From contig CAJTIM010000002.1 in NCBI GenBank assembly GCA_910576325.1, positions 126,501-190,500 of the forward strand: a stretch of DNA of 64,000 bases, written 5' to 3'. This document shows positions 51,759-62,392 of this stretch, one piece after another (position 1 is the stretch's first letter; each line of letters opens with the position of its first letter). Under the pieces are notes generated by a model that saw nothing but the letters and a program-made list of their open reading frames with translations, was not told the DNA's origin and made no database searches. The stretch comes from Clostridia bacterium (GTDB lineage: Bacteria > Bacillota > Clostridia > Lachnospirales > Lachnospiraceae). A program made the translations under genes and the position numbers.

Positions 51759-51831
51759 TGGACCCGAAGGGATTCGAACCCTCGGCCTCCGCGTTGCGAA
51801 CGCGGCGCTCTCCCAACTGAGCCACGAGCCC
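51759..51831 (-). tRNA. tRNA-Ala (anticodon CGC)
   Basis: A 73-nt cloverleaf on the minus strand. Acceptor GGGCTCG pairs with CGGGTCC and includes the G3-T70 wobble that identifies alanine tRNAs. The anticodon stem CCGCG/CGCGG has loop TTCGCAA, giving CGC. It lies 16 bases upstream of tRNA-Val in the same transcript. Confidence 0.93.
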
Positions 51832-51857
51832 ATATGCTTTTGTTTCCTGTAAACTCT

Positions 51858-51885
51858 ATTTTACTACTTTATAGAAGAAAATCAA
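51858..51885 (-). promoter_or_regulatory. Promoter of the tRNA-Ala/tRNA-Val pair
   Basis: On the minus strand: TTGATT (51885-51880), a 16-base spacer and TAAAAT (51863-51858), about 27 bases before tRNA-Ala. The rest of 51886-52092 shows no gene; a hairpin at about 52035-52070 is described among rejected items. Confidence 0.55.
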
Positions 51886-52092
51886 GTTCTTTTTTGTCTT
51901 AAAATATATCTCTTTAAATATTTTTGGGGGGAATGGACGGGGAAGAGGGGCGACTCTTGTTCTTTTATGCGGTTCGGAAAATGATTTTTTGTATTTGATT
52001 AGGATGGTTTCGAACACACGGGTTTGCTGCTTTTTTCTCCTTCGTATGGCTTTTGTCTGTCATACGGAGGAGGCCGTGAACAGCGAACGGGG

Positions 52093-52548
52093 TTACTCTA
52101 TTTTTGCTCCGCAGTTGTTGCAGAATCTGGAGCCTGGGGTTAGCTGGGCGCCGCAGCTTTGACAGTATGCCTGGATCCGGCTTGGCCTTACTACGTTTTC
52201 TACATTCATGCCGCAGCTTGTACAGCGCTGTACGTCGCCGTCCAGTTCCGCGCCGCAGTTGGGGCATATCTTTTTTCCTTTCAGATAGGCCAGTTCTTCC
52301 CGATCCTGCTGAAGCGCGGCGTAAAGCTGACGGATGTTTTCCGACTGCTGAGGAAAAAGCTGCTTTGACTCTTCGTTGTACTGGTTGAACAGGAGGGTTC
52401 CCAGTTCTTTTAAGGACTGGTCAAGCTGTTTTTCCTCCTCTTTGATTTTCATGGTTACTTTTGCCAGTCCGGATACGTCGCTGGCCTTCTGGGTGAAGCC
52501 CTTTCCGGCTGCGCTCAGGGATTCCTTTGCTTTATTAAATATGTCCAT
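52093..52548 (-). CDS. Zinc-ribbon protein with N-terminal helical domain
   Basis: 151 residues. The first ~90 residues are helical and charged (coiled-coil prone). The C-terminal 55 residues hold two zinc ribbons: CPNCG with CTSCG near 95-113, and CQSCG with CNNCG near 129-147. It is the last gene of the four-gene minus-strand SPFH cluster and shares the zinc-ribbon tail style of its neighbours. A scaffolding or adaptor role at the membrane complex is inference. Confidence 0.85.
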   Translation of the reverse strand: MDIFNKAKESLSAAGKGFTQKASDVSGLAKVTMKIKEEEKQLDQSLKELGTLLFNQYNEESKQLFPQQSENIRQLYAALQQDREELAYLKGKKICPNCGAELDGDVQRCTSCGMNVENVVRPSRIQAYCQSCGAQLTPGSRFCNNCGAKIE

Positions 52549-52643
52549 TTGTTTCTCCCATTCGGGGGGCCGTCTGCTTTTCGCGGATATTTACTTTTGA
52601 GACGGACCCCTGTTTTATTTTTATTTCCTGTGCGGTATTCGGC

Positions 52644-53309
52644 TTAATGCAGTACGAATGTGGCGTCACAATAGCTGCAGGTTACGGTGCTTCCCTTTGG
52701 TCCCGTATATTTTGCTCCGCATCCGGGGCATGCGCCTTCTACGGTTTCCGCGGCTCCGGATGCGGCTGGGGTGGAAGCGCTTCCCAAGAGGGCGTCCGTG
52801 ACGGAACTTACCATGCCGGTGATCTCTCCCGCCGCGTTCTGAACGTTTGTAATGGATACGCTGCGGGTCTGTTCATCTATATTGGCCCCCTTCAGGATAC
52901 CAAGAGACTTCATGGTTTTTATCTCCTTCAGGGCTATATCATACCTTACATTCAGCATGTTAGCAACCTTGTCGATACTGGTTTCTCCCTGATTTACAAG
53001 AAGATCGATGTAGCTCTTATTTCTGGAGGCTTTTTTTGCCAGTGTATTTGCATAATAAATCATCGCGGCGCCGCCCACAATCAGAAACAGTGCCATTGGA
53101 ACGGAGTTTTTGAAGCGCAGCAGGCCGAATACTATCAGGACGCCGCCCAGAATCATATAAATTTTTTTGTTGGACGCCGCCGCAAACGCGCCTCCCTTTG
53201 TGCTCTGGGTTCTCAGATAAATTAAAACGATGGCCGCCGGCCAGAAAAAGATGAAAACAACAATAATTGCCGGCCATGATAAGTACCAGGGATAAGATGT
53301 ATTGTTCAT
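52644..53309 (-). CDS. Membrane protein with C-terminal zinc ribbon
   Basis: 221 residues. Membrane segments lie near 10-28, 50-65 and 66-85. Residues ~95-150 look like a small winged-helix (SIDKVANMLNVRYDIALKEIKTMKSLGIL). The C-terminus is a zinc ribbon with CPGCGAKY and CSYC. No named family was recognised beyond a general SHOCT/PCI-like helix pattern. It is in one operon with the SPFH gene. Confidence 0.8.
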   Translation of the reverse strand: MNNTSYPWYLSWPAIIVVFIFFWPAAIVLIYLRTQSTKGGAFAAASNKKIYMILGGVLIVFGLLRFKNSVPMALFLIVGGAAMIYYANTLAKKASRNKSYIDLLVNQGETSIDKVANMLNVRYDIALKEIKTMKSLGILKGANIDEQTRSVSITNVQNAAGEITGMVSSVTDALLGSASTPAASGAAETVEGACPGCGAKYTGPKGSTVTCSYCDATFVLH

Positions 53310-53357
53310 TTGTATATTCTCCTTTTGTATTTTTCTCTCTGTCGGAAGCTATCTTTT

Positions 53358-54035
53358 TTAGCGCTCCATCCGGAGACGGCGGTTTCTCTCTGCCGTCTGA
53401 TTCTCGATGTCGCGGCAAAGGGCGTTTATGCGCTCCTCATTTTCCGCTGCGACTTCTTTTTTTAACTGGCCGATCAGGTCCCAGATGTTTTTTTCCATCT
53501 CATATACGGCGGGGGAGGATTTTACCTGGGAGCCGCTGATGGCGTCGTAGGCGTGCTGTATGGTTTTTTTATAGGGAGCGCTGTAGTCCACCTGACTCTG
53601 CACATCCTTCATAAATTCCAGTATGGCCTGGAACTGACGCAGATCAGCCTTTGCCGCGTCTTCCTTCCGGTCTATGTCGCGGTTCATTCCTTTCAGCATA
53701 AAGAAGGCGATCAAAAATACCGCAAGAATCACCGTCTGTATCACAAAAGATATCACGGGAATAAATACAAAATACGTCAGCAGCACATAGCCTGCGATCA
53801 GCTCTATAATGAAATAATAGGCCGCTACCGCCGTCTCGGAATAGGCAAACTTAAGCTTTCTCTGCTCCGGCGCGCTGAAGATCAGGATTCCGGCAAATAT
53901 GAGAAATGCAATATGTATAAAGATCCAGCTTATCCAAAAGGATGTTAGCTTTATGGCGGCCAGGGAAAACAGGCCTATATTAATCAGAATCAGGAACACG
54001 ACGGCCCCTGCCAGCTTTGTTATTTTTTTATTCAT
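53358..54035 (-). CDS. Four-helix membrane protein with C-terminal coiled coil
   Basis: 225 residues. Four membrane segments lie within residues ~5-125 (LAGAVVFLILINIGLFSL, IHIAFLIFAGILIF, AYYFIIELIAGYVLL and VIQTVILAVFLIAFFML). Residues ~130-225 are charged and helical, with NKEVAAENEERINALCRDIE-like coiled coil near the end. Function unknown. It starts 15 bases after the SPFH gene, so the two are probably co-translated. Confidence 0.78.
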   Translation of the reverse strand: MNKKITKLAGAVVFLILINIGLFSLAAIKLTSFWISWIFIHIAFLIFAGILIFSAPEQRKLKFAYSETAVAAYYFIIELIAGYVLLTYFVFIPVISFVIQTVILAVFLIAFFMLKGMNRDIDRKEDAAKADLRQFQAILEFMKDVQSQVDYSAPYKKTIQHAYDAISGSQVKSSPAVYEMEKNIWDLIGQLKKEVAAENEERINALCRDIENQTAERNRRLRMER

Positions 54036-54050
54036 TCCGGCTTCCTCCTA

Positions 54051-55328
54051 CTAATTTACCTTTGTTCCGCAGTTTCCGCAGAACTTTACATCAGGAGCAA
54101 GCTCGGTCCCGCAGTTGGTACAGTGCTTTACTACAGGCGCTACAGGTGTTCCGCACTGTCCGCAGAATTTCATGCCGGGCGCCACCTCGGCGCCGCAGTT
54201 GGCGCAGATGTTGGCTTTCGGCGCCAGGGATTCGCCGCAGTTTCCGCAGAACTTGGTGCCCTCGGGATTCGCCGCATTGCAGGCAGGACAAATGATGGTT
54301 TTCTGTCCGCCTGTTCCTCCCGGCGCATTCAGGTTGGCAAACATATCCTCGGCCGCGTTGCCGATGGCCCGTCCCATTCCCAGGCCCATTCCAATCTCTG
54401 CCATAATGTTGCTGCTACCGTCCGGATTCTCCGCCATTGTTTTCATAATCTCCGCGGCCTCCTGCCTTGCCCAGCCGTTGTTGCCGTCCTGATCCCGAAT
54501 CTTCATCCGCTCGTAATCGGACTGCGCCTTCTGGCCGGATACAAAACGGTCCGCCACCGCGCTCTCCTGGCGCATGCCAAATTCCAGGCGCTGATCCGCC
54601 ATCGTCTGCTCACGCTCGAACTGCCGCTCCTGCCGCTGAATACGCATCTCGCGGATACGTCGCATGGAATCATCCTTTTCCGGAATCTCCAGATTCTCAA
54701 TATAGAAGTTCACCAACTCCAGGCCATACTCATCCAGAACATGGTTCAGGATCGGGGTCAGGGTCTGAGCCAGGGCGTTCTTCCGGTTGCAGGTAACGAT
54801 GACCTCTGTCTCCGCTCCGTTTAAGTATTCAAAGAGCTGATCTGTTATATTCTGCAGAAATGCTGTCTTAAACTGCTTGATGATATCCGATTCCGCTGCC
54901 GCCTCATTGGCGCCCACCATTTTTACAAAGAACTTCTTGCCGTCCTTCACGACTACGGAATAGGCTCCCCGCCCCTGGACGTGCGTTTCAATTCCCCATA
55001 CGGGGTCAATGCAGCGGATGGGCATGGGCGTTCCCCATTTTAATTCCAGGTGATGGGACTTGTTGATATAATATACCTTGCAGCTGTAGGCGCTTACGCC
55101 TCCTGTCAGAAGCTTTGACACGAGCTTTGTAAGAAACGGGTAGTTCTCTGTGTTCAGCGTGTACTTTCCCGGCCCGAAGATCTCCTCGATTACACCGTCC
55201 TTTACAAACAATGCCTCTTCATACTCCGCCACAATGAGCTGAGAACCGATATTAAAGTCCTCGCATGGAATCTTGGCACAAAGCATATTGCCGTATGCCT
55301 CATTCTTGATTACATTCATAACCGGCAT
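54051..55328 (-). CDS. SPFH-domain protein with three C-terminal zinc ribbons (YdjI-like)
   Basis: 425 residues. Residues ~1-230 are an SPFH/virion-core-like domain (AKIPCEDFNIGSQLIVAEYE near 18, GPGKYTLNTENYPF near 53). A helical segment rich in Arg/Gln follows (~235-290), then a low-complexity Met/Gly linker, and six CxxC knuckles forming three zinc ribbons from ~345 to the end. Related B. subtilis YdjI sits with a PspA-type membrane stress protein. This suggests a membrane-domain scaffold, perhaps in envelope stress. It heads the operon with a promoter at 55474-55502. Confidence 0.88.
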   Translation of the reverse strand: MPVMNVIKNEAYGNMLCAKIPCEDFNIGSQLIVAEYEEALFVKDGVIEEIFGPGKYTLNTENYPFLTKLVSKLLTGGVSAYSCKVYYINKSHHLELKWGTPMPIRCIDPVWGIETHVQGRGAYSVVVKDGKKFFVKMVGANEAAAESDIIKQFKTAFLQNITDQLFEYLNGAETEVIVTCNRKNALAQTLTPILNHVLDEYGLELVNFYIENLEIPEKDDSMRRIREMRIQRQERQFEREQTMADQRLEFGMRQESAVADRFVSGQKAQSDYERMKIRDQDGNNGWARQEAAEIMKTMAENPDGSSNIMAEIGMGLGMGRAIGNAAEDMFANLNAPGGTGGQKTIICPACNAANPEGTKFCGNCGESLAPKANICANCGAEVAPGMKFCGQCGTPVAPVVKHCTNCGTELAPDVKFCGNCGTKVN

Positions 55329-55473
55329 GGCTTTTTCCTCCTACTATTTAAAATCGCTGCGCAATAGCGCCAAAAGGTAAAGTCGCTTTGACGCGCATAT
55401 TAAAAAAAGAAACTTTCTATACCGCCGTTTACTCCCTCGCCGACAGCATATTTTTTAATACATGAACAGTAAT

Positions 55474-55502
55474 ATTATAATACGCGGAAATGGGAAAAAC
55501 AA
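55474..55502 (-). promoter_or_regulatory. Promoter of the SPFH operon
   Basis: On the minus strand: TTGTTT (55502-55497), a 17-base spacer and TATAAT (55479-55474). The ~145-base leader to ATG contains a short GCGC-AATA-GCGC hairpin. Apart from this promoter and the terminator at 55695, nothing is seen in 55329-55805; a 68-codon minus-strand frame there has no ribosome site. Confidence 0.65.
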
Positions 55503-55694
55503 GAAAAAACAACAGAAATAATTTGATGCTCTTTAAATTTATTTAAATATATTTCAGCAAAGAAGCGACTCACAATACCGACATCCTGGCACAGTCAAAT
55601 GAACATGCCGGCACAAGATGAACACTTAGGCCTGCGAGGGCAGCCCGGGCCATGTCCGTCTGACCCGCAGCCCCCAGGCATATACAAACACAAA

Positions 55695-55729
55695 TAAAAA
55701 GCCGCAGCATTCCAAAAAACACCGCGGCT
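55695..55729 (-). terminator. Terminator of the AGCS symporter gene
   Basis: On the minus strand, AGCCGC (55729-55724) pairs with GCGGCT (55705-55700) around an 18-base loop, and TTTTATTT follows. Confidence 0.6.
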
Positions 55730-55805
55730 ATCCAACTATCCAAACTCTTCAAATATAAATATCCACCCATCTTCAAAACAACACAATCCTGAAAGCAGCC
55801 TTGCC

Positions 55806-57197
55806 TTACTTCCCATCCGCCCCTTTCACAAGCTTCGCAATAGTCCCGCCAAGCAGGAACAAAGCAACCAGGTTGGGAATCGACATCAATCCGTTAAAAG
55901 TATCCGCAATACTCCACAGCAGCCCCAGATTCACGGTAGCCCCCACAATCGCGACTGCCGAATACACCAGCATAAAGGGCTTATTCGCCTTAGACCCGAA
56001 CAGGAACTCAATACACCGCGTCCCATAAAGCCCCCATCCAAGTATCGTAGAAAAAGCAAAGCAACAGAGAGCCACCGCCGTAAAGATAGACACCCAATTC
56101 CCGTAAGTAGCCGTAAATCCGCTGATAGTCAGCTCCGCGCCCGCCGCAGACCCGTAGCCCACCGGCACGCCGCTGCACAGAATAACCAAAGCCGTAGTGG
56201 TACAGATAATAATCGTATCCATAAACACTTCAAAAACACCGAAATACCCCTGCTTCACCGGATCATCCGTATCCGCCGCCGCATGAGCAATCGATCCCGT
56301 ACCAAGACCGGCCTCATTGGAAAAAATACCCCGGGAAACGCCCTTTTGCATACTTAAAAACATAGTTCCCACAACACCGCCCGTAACGGCAGAAGGAGCA
56401 AAGGCCCCCTGAAAAATAGCGGCAAAAACACCGGGAACATTCTCAATATGTACCGCAATCACGCCGATAGCCAGGATAATATAGAACACAGCCATAAAAG
56501 GAACCAGACGTTCCGTAACCCGGCCGATCCGCTTGATGCCGCCTAAGAGAATCATAGCAACCAGAACCATAATCACAATTCCGATAATCAGATTAAGCGT
56601 ATGAACGGAATCGGAAGAAATAACATTATAATTCAAAAGAGCCGTATTAATCGCCGTGGTAATCGTATTCACCTGAGTCGCATTTCCCGTACCGAAAACC
56701 GTCAGAATACCAAGGACGGAAAACACCACGGCCAGCCATCTCCACTTAGGCCCCAAGCCGTTCTTAATATAGTACATCGGACCGCCTACCCAGTCGCCGT
56801 GCTGATTCTTCTCCCTGAAATGCACGGCCAGAGTAACCTCGGAAAACTTCGTACACATACCAAGCAATGCAGAAACCCACATCCAGAACACCGCTCCCGG
56901 ACCTCCGATGGCAATAGCGCCGGCAACACCGGCAATATTCCCCGTGCCTACCGTAGCGGCAAGAGCCGTACATACGGCCTGGAAGGGTGTAACCGCGCCC
57001 TCGGCTGCGCCGGATCTGGCAAAAATCTTTCCGATAGTTACCCGGAACGTATGGCCGAACTTGCGGAACTGGATAAAACGGGTGCGTAAGCTAAGATAAA
57101 GTCCCACACCAATAATGCAGACCATAGCCGGGATTCCCCACACAAGGTTATTCACCGCAGTATTGATGTCCGTAATTATTTGCAGCATCGTATTCAC
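55806..57197 (-). CDS. Sodium:alanine/glycine symporter, AGCS family
   Basis: 463 residues with about eleven membrane segments. The family signatures are FQAVCTALAATVGTGNIAGVAGAI near 70, GPGAVFWMWVSALLGMCTKFSEV near 94, GGPMYYIKNGLG near 137 and a GIFSNEAGLGTGSIAHAAAD block near 290. It takes up alanine, glycine or a related amino acid with Na+. It is a single-gene unit. Na+ dependence fits the sodium-type V-ATPase encoded next to it on the other strand. Confidence 0.95.
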   Translation of the reverse strand: MNTMLQIITDINTAVNNLVWGIPAMVCIIGVGLYLSLRTRFIQFRKFGHTFRVTIGKIFARSGAAEGAVTPFQAVCTALAATVGTGNIAGVAGAIAIGGPGAVFWMWVSALLGMCTKFSEVTLAVHFREKNQHGDWVGGPMYYIKNGLGPKWRWLAVVFSVLGILTVFGTGNATQVNTITTAINTALLNYNVISSDSVHTLNLIIGIVIMVLVAMILLGGIKRIGRVTERLVPFMAVFYIILAIGVIAVHIENVPGVFAAIFQGAFAPSAVTGGVVGTMFLSMQKGVSRGIFSNEAGLGTGSIAHAAADTDDPVKQGYFGVFEVFMDTIIICTTTALVILCSGVPVGYGSAAGAELTISGFTATYGNWVSIFTAVALCCFAFSTILGWGLYGTRCIEFLFGSKANKPFMLVYSAVAIVGATVNLGLLWSIADTFNGLMSIPNLVALFLLGGTIAKLVKGADGK

Positions 57198-57242
57198 TCC
57201 TCACATCTTTCCCTTAAATTGCCGGATAACCGGCTGGTTTTA

Positions 57243-57272
57243 ATCATAGCATACTTTTTTGATGAAATACAA
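57243..57272 (-). promoter_or_regulatory. Promoter of the AGCS symporter gene
   Basis: On the minus strand: TTGTAT (57272-57267), an 18-base spacer and TATGAT (57248-57243) with TGC before the -10 (extended -10). Confidence 0.65.
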
Positions 57273-57485
57273 GAAAATATGAAATTTTTCGGTATGATAC
57301 GGATACAAGGGGCATTTATAGAAACGTAGACAATACCGCAGCAGATAACAAAAAAATGGATGTAAAATAATAGAAAATATTATAAATTCTTACAAATAAT
57401 AAATTATAGTAAACCAATTGACGCTTAATATAAAAAACTATCGCATAAATTGGGCGGATATCAGGCAAAATTACGGATTTGCACA

Positions 57486-57514
57486 TTGACTATCAATTAA
57501 GAAAATGCTAATAT
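57486..57514 (+). promoter_or_regulatory. Promoter of the V-type ATPase operon
   Basis: TTGACT (57486-57491), a 17-base spacer and TAATAT (57509-57514), about 58 bases before the first GTG. The remainder of 57273-57485 is AT-rich with no recognisable gene or riboswitch. Confidence 0.8.
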
Positions 57515-57572
57515 TTAAGGGATGTGTAAAGAAATAATTTACATGAATTGAGAAAGAACAGGTGGTGATTGA

Positions 57573-57881
57573 GTGGTTCAGGAAGCAGTTCATGCTGTGA
57601 AAGAAGCGGAAGCCCAGGCAGAGGCGATTCTGAGGGAAGCCCAGGAGCAGAGCGAAGAGCTTGTTGCCAAGGCAAAAGAAGAAGCCCGTGAGATTCGGGA
57701 AAAGGCTGCTGTCCAGGCAAAGGAGCAGGAAGCTCTGCGCATGCAGACAGCAAAAGATTCAGGAGGTAAGATCCTGGAGGAAGCCGCCGCGGAAGCACAG
57801 AAGGAAGCCGACGCGTTGAAAGCTCTTGCGGCACAGGAGGAAGCCAAAGCAGTAAAAGCCGTAACTTCTGAACTCATATAA
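57573..57881 (+). CDS. V-type ATPase peripheral stalk subunit G/H-like
   Basis: 102 residues with GTG start and GGTGGTGA upstream. It is almost entirely a heptad-type coiled coil rich in Ala, Glu, Lys and Gln (EAEAQAEAILREAQEQSEEL). This matches the stalk G/H (NtpF-type) subunit that pairs with subunit E, and its place just before subunit I supports that. No other diagnostic motif is expected in this family. Confidence 0.8.
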   Translation: MVQEAVHAVKEAEAQAEAILREAQEQSEELVAKAKEEAREIREKAAVQAKEQEALRMQTAKDSGGKILEEAAAEAQKEADALKALAAQEEAKAVKAVTSELI

Positions 57882-57931
57882 AAGAGCTTGCGCAGGCAAA
57901 TTTAGGAGAATAACAGAGAGGAGGGATGTAT

Positions 57932-60429
<2,498 letters not shown>

Positions 60430-60468
60430 GCAACAGATGGAAAAATCCCAGAAAAGGAGAGCTGATTG

Positions 60469-61062
60469 ATGACTGGATTAGAGAAAATGGTAAGCCAAAT
60501 TGTGGACGAGGCAAAGGCAGAAGCTGAGAGCCGTTTGAATACGGCCAGAGAAGAAGCGGAAAAAATTGTCTCGGAAGCAAAGGCGGAAGCGGATAAGCTC
60601 TTAGAGCAGAAGTCCGAACAGTCAGAGACAAGCGCCGCTAATTACCTGGAGCGTATTAAATCCTCCGCAGACCTGCAGCGCAGAACCTTAATTTTGCAGG
60701 CAAAGCAGGAAGTGATTGCCTCCGTTCTGGAAAAAGCATACGCATCTCTGAATACAATGGACGAGGAAGCATATTTCGCAATGATACGAAAGATGCTTGA
60801 GAAGTTTGCATTATCGGAAAGCGGAGAGATTTATTTTTCCGCGGCAGATTTAAAGCGTCTTCCTGCCGGGTTTGAGAAAGAAATTTCTGCAATTGCCGCA
60901 AAGAAAGGCGGCAGTCTGACCCTTCAGAAAGAAAGCAAAGGAATAGAAAACGGATTTATTCTGGTATACGGAGGCATCGAGGAGAACTGTACCTTTAGGG
61001 CGCTGTTCAATACTCAGAGAGATGCCCTGCAGGATAAGATCCATCAGGAGCTGTTCGCATAA
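60469..61062 (+). CDS. ntpE: V-type ATPase subunit E
   Basis: 197 residues from ATG 60469 with AAGGAGA upstream (the frame opens one codon earlier at TTG). The N-terminal ~90 residues are a coiled coil (IVDEAKAEAESRLNTAREEA); the C-terminal half is the globular head that contacts the catalytic A3B3 ring. It forms the peripheral stalk with the G/H-type subunit. Confidence 0.92.
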   Translation: MTGLEKMVSQIVDEAKAEAESRLNTAREEAEKIVSEAKAEADKLLEQKSEQSETSAANYLERIKSSADLQRRTLILQAKQEVIASVLEKAYASLNTMDEEAYFAMIRKMLEKFALSESGEIYFSAADLKRLPAGFEKEISAIAAKKGGSLTLQKESKGIENGFILVYGGIEENCTFRALFNTQRDALQDKIHQELFA

Positions 61063-61083
61063 CACGCATAAGGAGGTTACAAC

Positions 61084-62055
61084 ATGTCTGATTTACAATA
61101 TACCTATGCGGTTGCGCGAATCCGTTCCAAGGAGTTATCCCTCTTTTCGGCAGCTACCATTGAACAGCTGCTTGCCCGTAAAACCTACGAAAACTGCCTT
61201 CAGTTTCTGCAGGAAAAGGGCTGGGGAGATTCGGATACTCCAATGGACGCAGAGAAGATACTGACCCGGGAGAGGGAAAAAACATGGGAGGATATTCGCG
61301 AGCTTGTGCCTGACATGTCCGTGTTCGGCATCCTGGATTATCCCAATGTGTTTCACAATCTGAAAGCGGCTATCAAGGAAGTATGCACGGAGGGGAACAC
61401 CTCTAACATCTTTTACAAGGATACGAACCCTTCCGCGGAAGAGATTCTGGAAGCAGTAAAAAGCCGGGATTTCGGAAGCCTTCCGGAGTATATGGCAGGC
61501 GCCGCGGCAGAAGCCTTCGAGACGCTGCTTCATACAAGGGACGGTCAGCTCTGCGATGTGATTGTGGACCGGGCGGCTCTTGACGCCATTTACCAGGCAG
61601 GCAGGGCGGCAAAGGATGAAGTCATCCGCCATTATGCGGAATCCGCCGTGGCCGTGGCCGATATCAAGATTGCAGTTCGTTCACAGAAAACCGCAAAATC
61701 TTTGGAGTTTATGAAAAGAGCGCTTGCACCCTGCGACAGCCTCAGCGTAGATGCCATGGCTCATGCGGCCCTTGGCGGCCCGGAAGCCATTCGGGACTAT
61801 CTGGCAGGCACGGACTATGCAGAGGGTGCGGAGGCATTGGCCGTATCGCCTTCCGCCTTTGAGCGCTGGTGCGACAACCGGATTATCTACACCATCCGTC
61901 CGCAGAAATACAACTCATTTTCCGTGGGACCGATTGTGGCCTACGCCCTGGCCCGGGAAAATGAGATTAAAACGGTAAGAATTATCCTGTCCGGGAAGCT
62001 CAACGGCCTGTCGGATGATTCCATCCGGGAAAGGGTAAGGGAGATGTATGTATAG
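61084..62055 (+). CDS. ntpC: V-type ATPase subunit C (d-type)
   Basis: 323 residues, helical throughout, of the vATP-synt_AC39 family. It starts YTYAVARIRSKELSLFSA, and has the conserved CDNRIIYTIRPQKY near 272 and GPIVAYALARENEIKTVRIIL near 290. It sits on the rotor ring and connects it to the central shaft. It overlaps subunit F by 8 bases. Confidence 0.94.
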   Translation: MSDLQYTYAVARIRSKELSLFSAATIEQLLARKTYENCLQFLQEKGWGDSDTPMDAEKILTREREKTWEDIRELVPDMSVFGILDYPNVFHNLKAAIKEVCTEGNTSNIFYKDTNPSAEEILEAVKSRDFGSLPEYMAGAAAEAFETLLHTRDGQLCDVIVDRAALDAIYQAGRAAKDEVIRHYAESAVAVADIKIAVRSQKTAKSLEFMKRALAPCDSLSVDAMAHAALGGPEAIRDYLAGTDYAEGAEALAVSPSAFERWCDNRIIYTIRPQKYNSFSVGPIVAYALARENEIKTVRIILSGKLNGLSDDSIRERVREMYV

Positions 62056-62368
62056 GATTGCAGTTCTGGGAGATTATGACAGCATATACGGCTTTGCGAC
62101 ACTGGGACTTGATACATTTCCTGTGACAGAACCCGTGGAGGCCACAAAAAAGCTGCACCAACTGGCCGGCGGCGAGTATGCCGTGATCTACGTTACGGAA
62201 AGTCTGGCAGCCCAGATTGAGCACGAGATTGGAAAGCTCAGGGAGCAGGTGCTTCCGGCTGTGATTTTGATTCCCGGCGTGTCCGGCAATACGGGCAAGG
62301 GAATCGAGAGCGTCCGCAAATCCGTGGAGCAGGCCGTTGGATCGGATATTTTATTCAGTAATAATTAA
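62048..62368 (+). CDS. V-type ATPase subunit F
   Basis: 106 residues, Rossmann-like fold of the ATP-synt_F family: IAVLGDYDSIYGFATLGLD at 4-22, VIYVTESLAAQI near 52 and VILIPGVSGNTGKGIESVR near 77. It binds the central shaft subunit D. Named NtpG in E. hirae. Its start overlaps the end of ntpC. Confidence 0.94.
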   Translation: MYRIAVLGDYDSIYGFATLGLDTFPVTEPVEATKKLHQLAGGEYAVIYVTESLAAQIEHEIGKLREQVLPAVILIPGVSGNTGKGIESVRKSVEQAVGSDILFSNN

Positions 62369-62392
62369 ACAGAAAGTGGGTGATTCGTCCAA

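Noticed and set aside
52035..52070. Hairpin CTCC..CGTATG/CATACG..GGAG as terminator of the SPFH operon
   Set aside because: In the direction of that operon it is followed by A residues, not T residues; in the other direction no gene ends there.
53553..53948. 131-codon plus-strand frame in the SPFH cluster
   Set aside because: It is the shadow of the membrane-protein gene on the other strand and has no ribosome site.
55570..55776. 68-codon minus-strand frame as a gene
   Set aside because: It overlaps the symporter terminator, has no ribosome site and its sequence is not protein-like in composition.
57198..57572. Riboswitch upstream of the V-ATPase or symporter genes
   Set aside because: Only simple promoter elements and AT-rich sequence were seen, with no conserved aptamer-like core.
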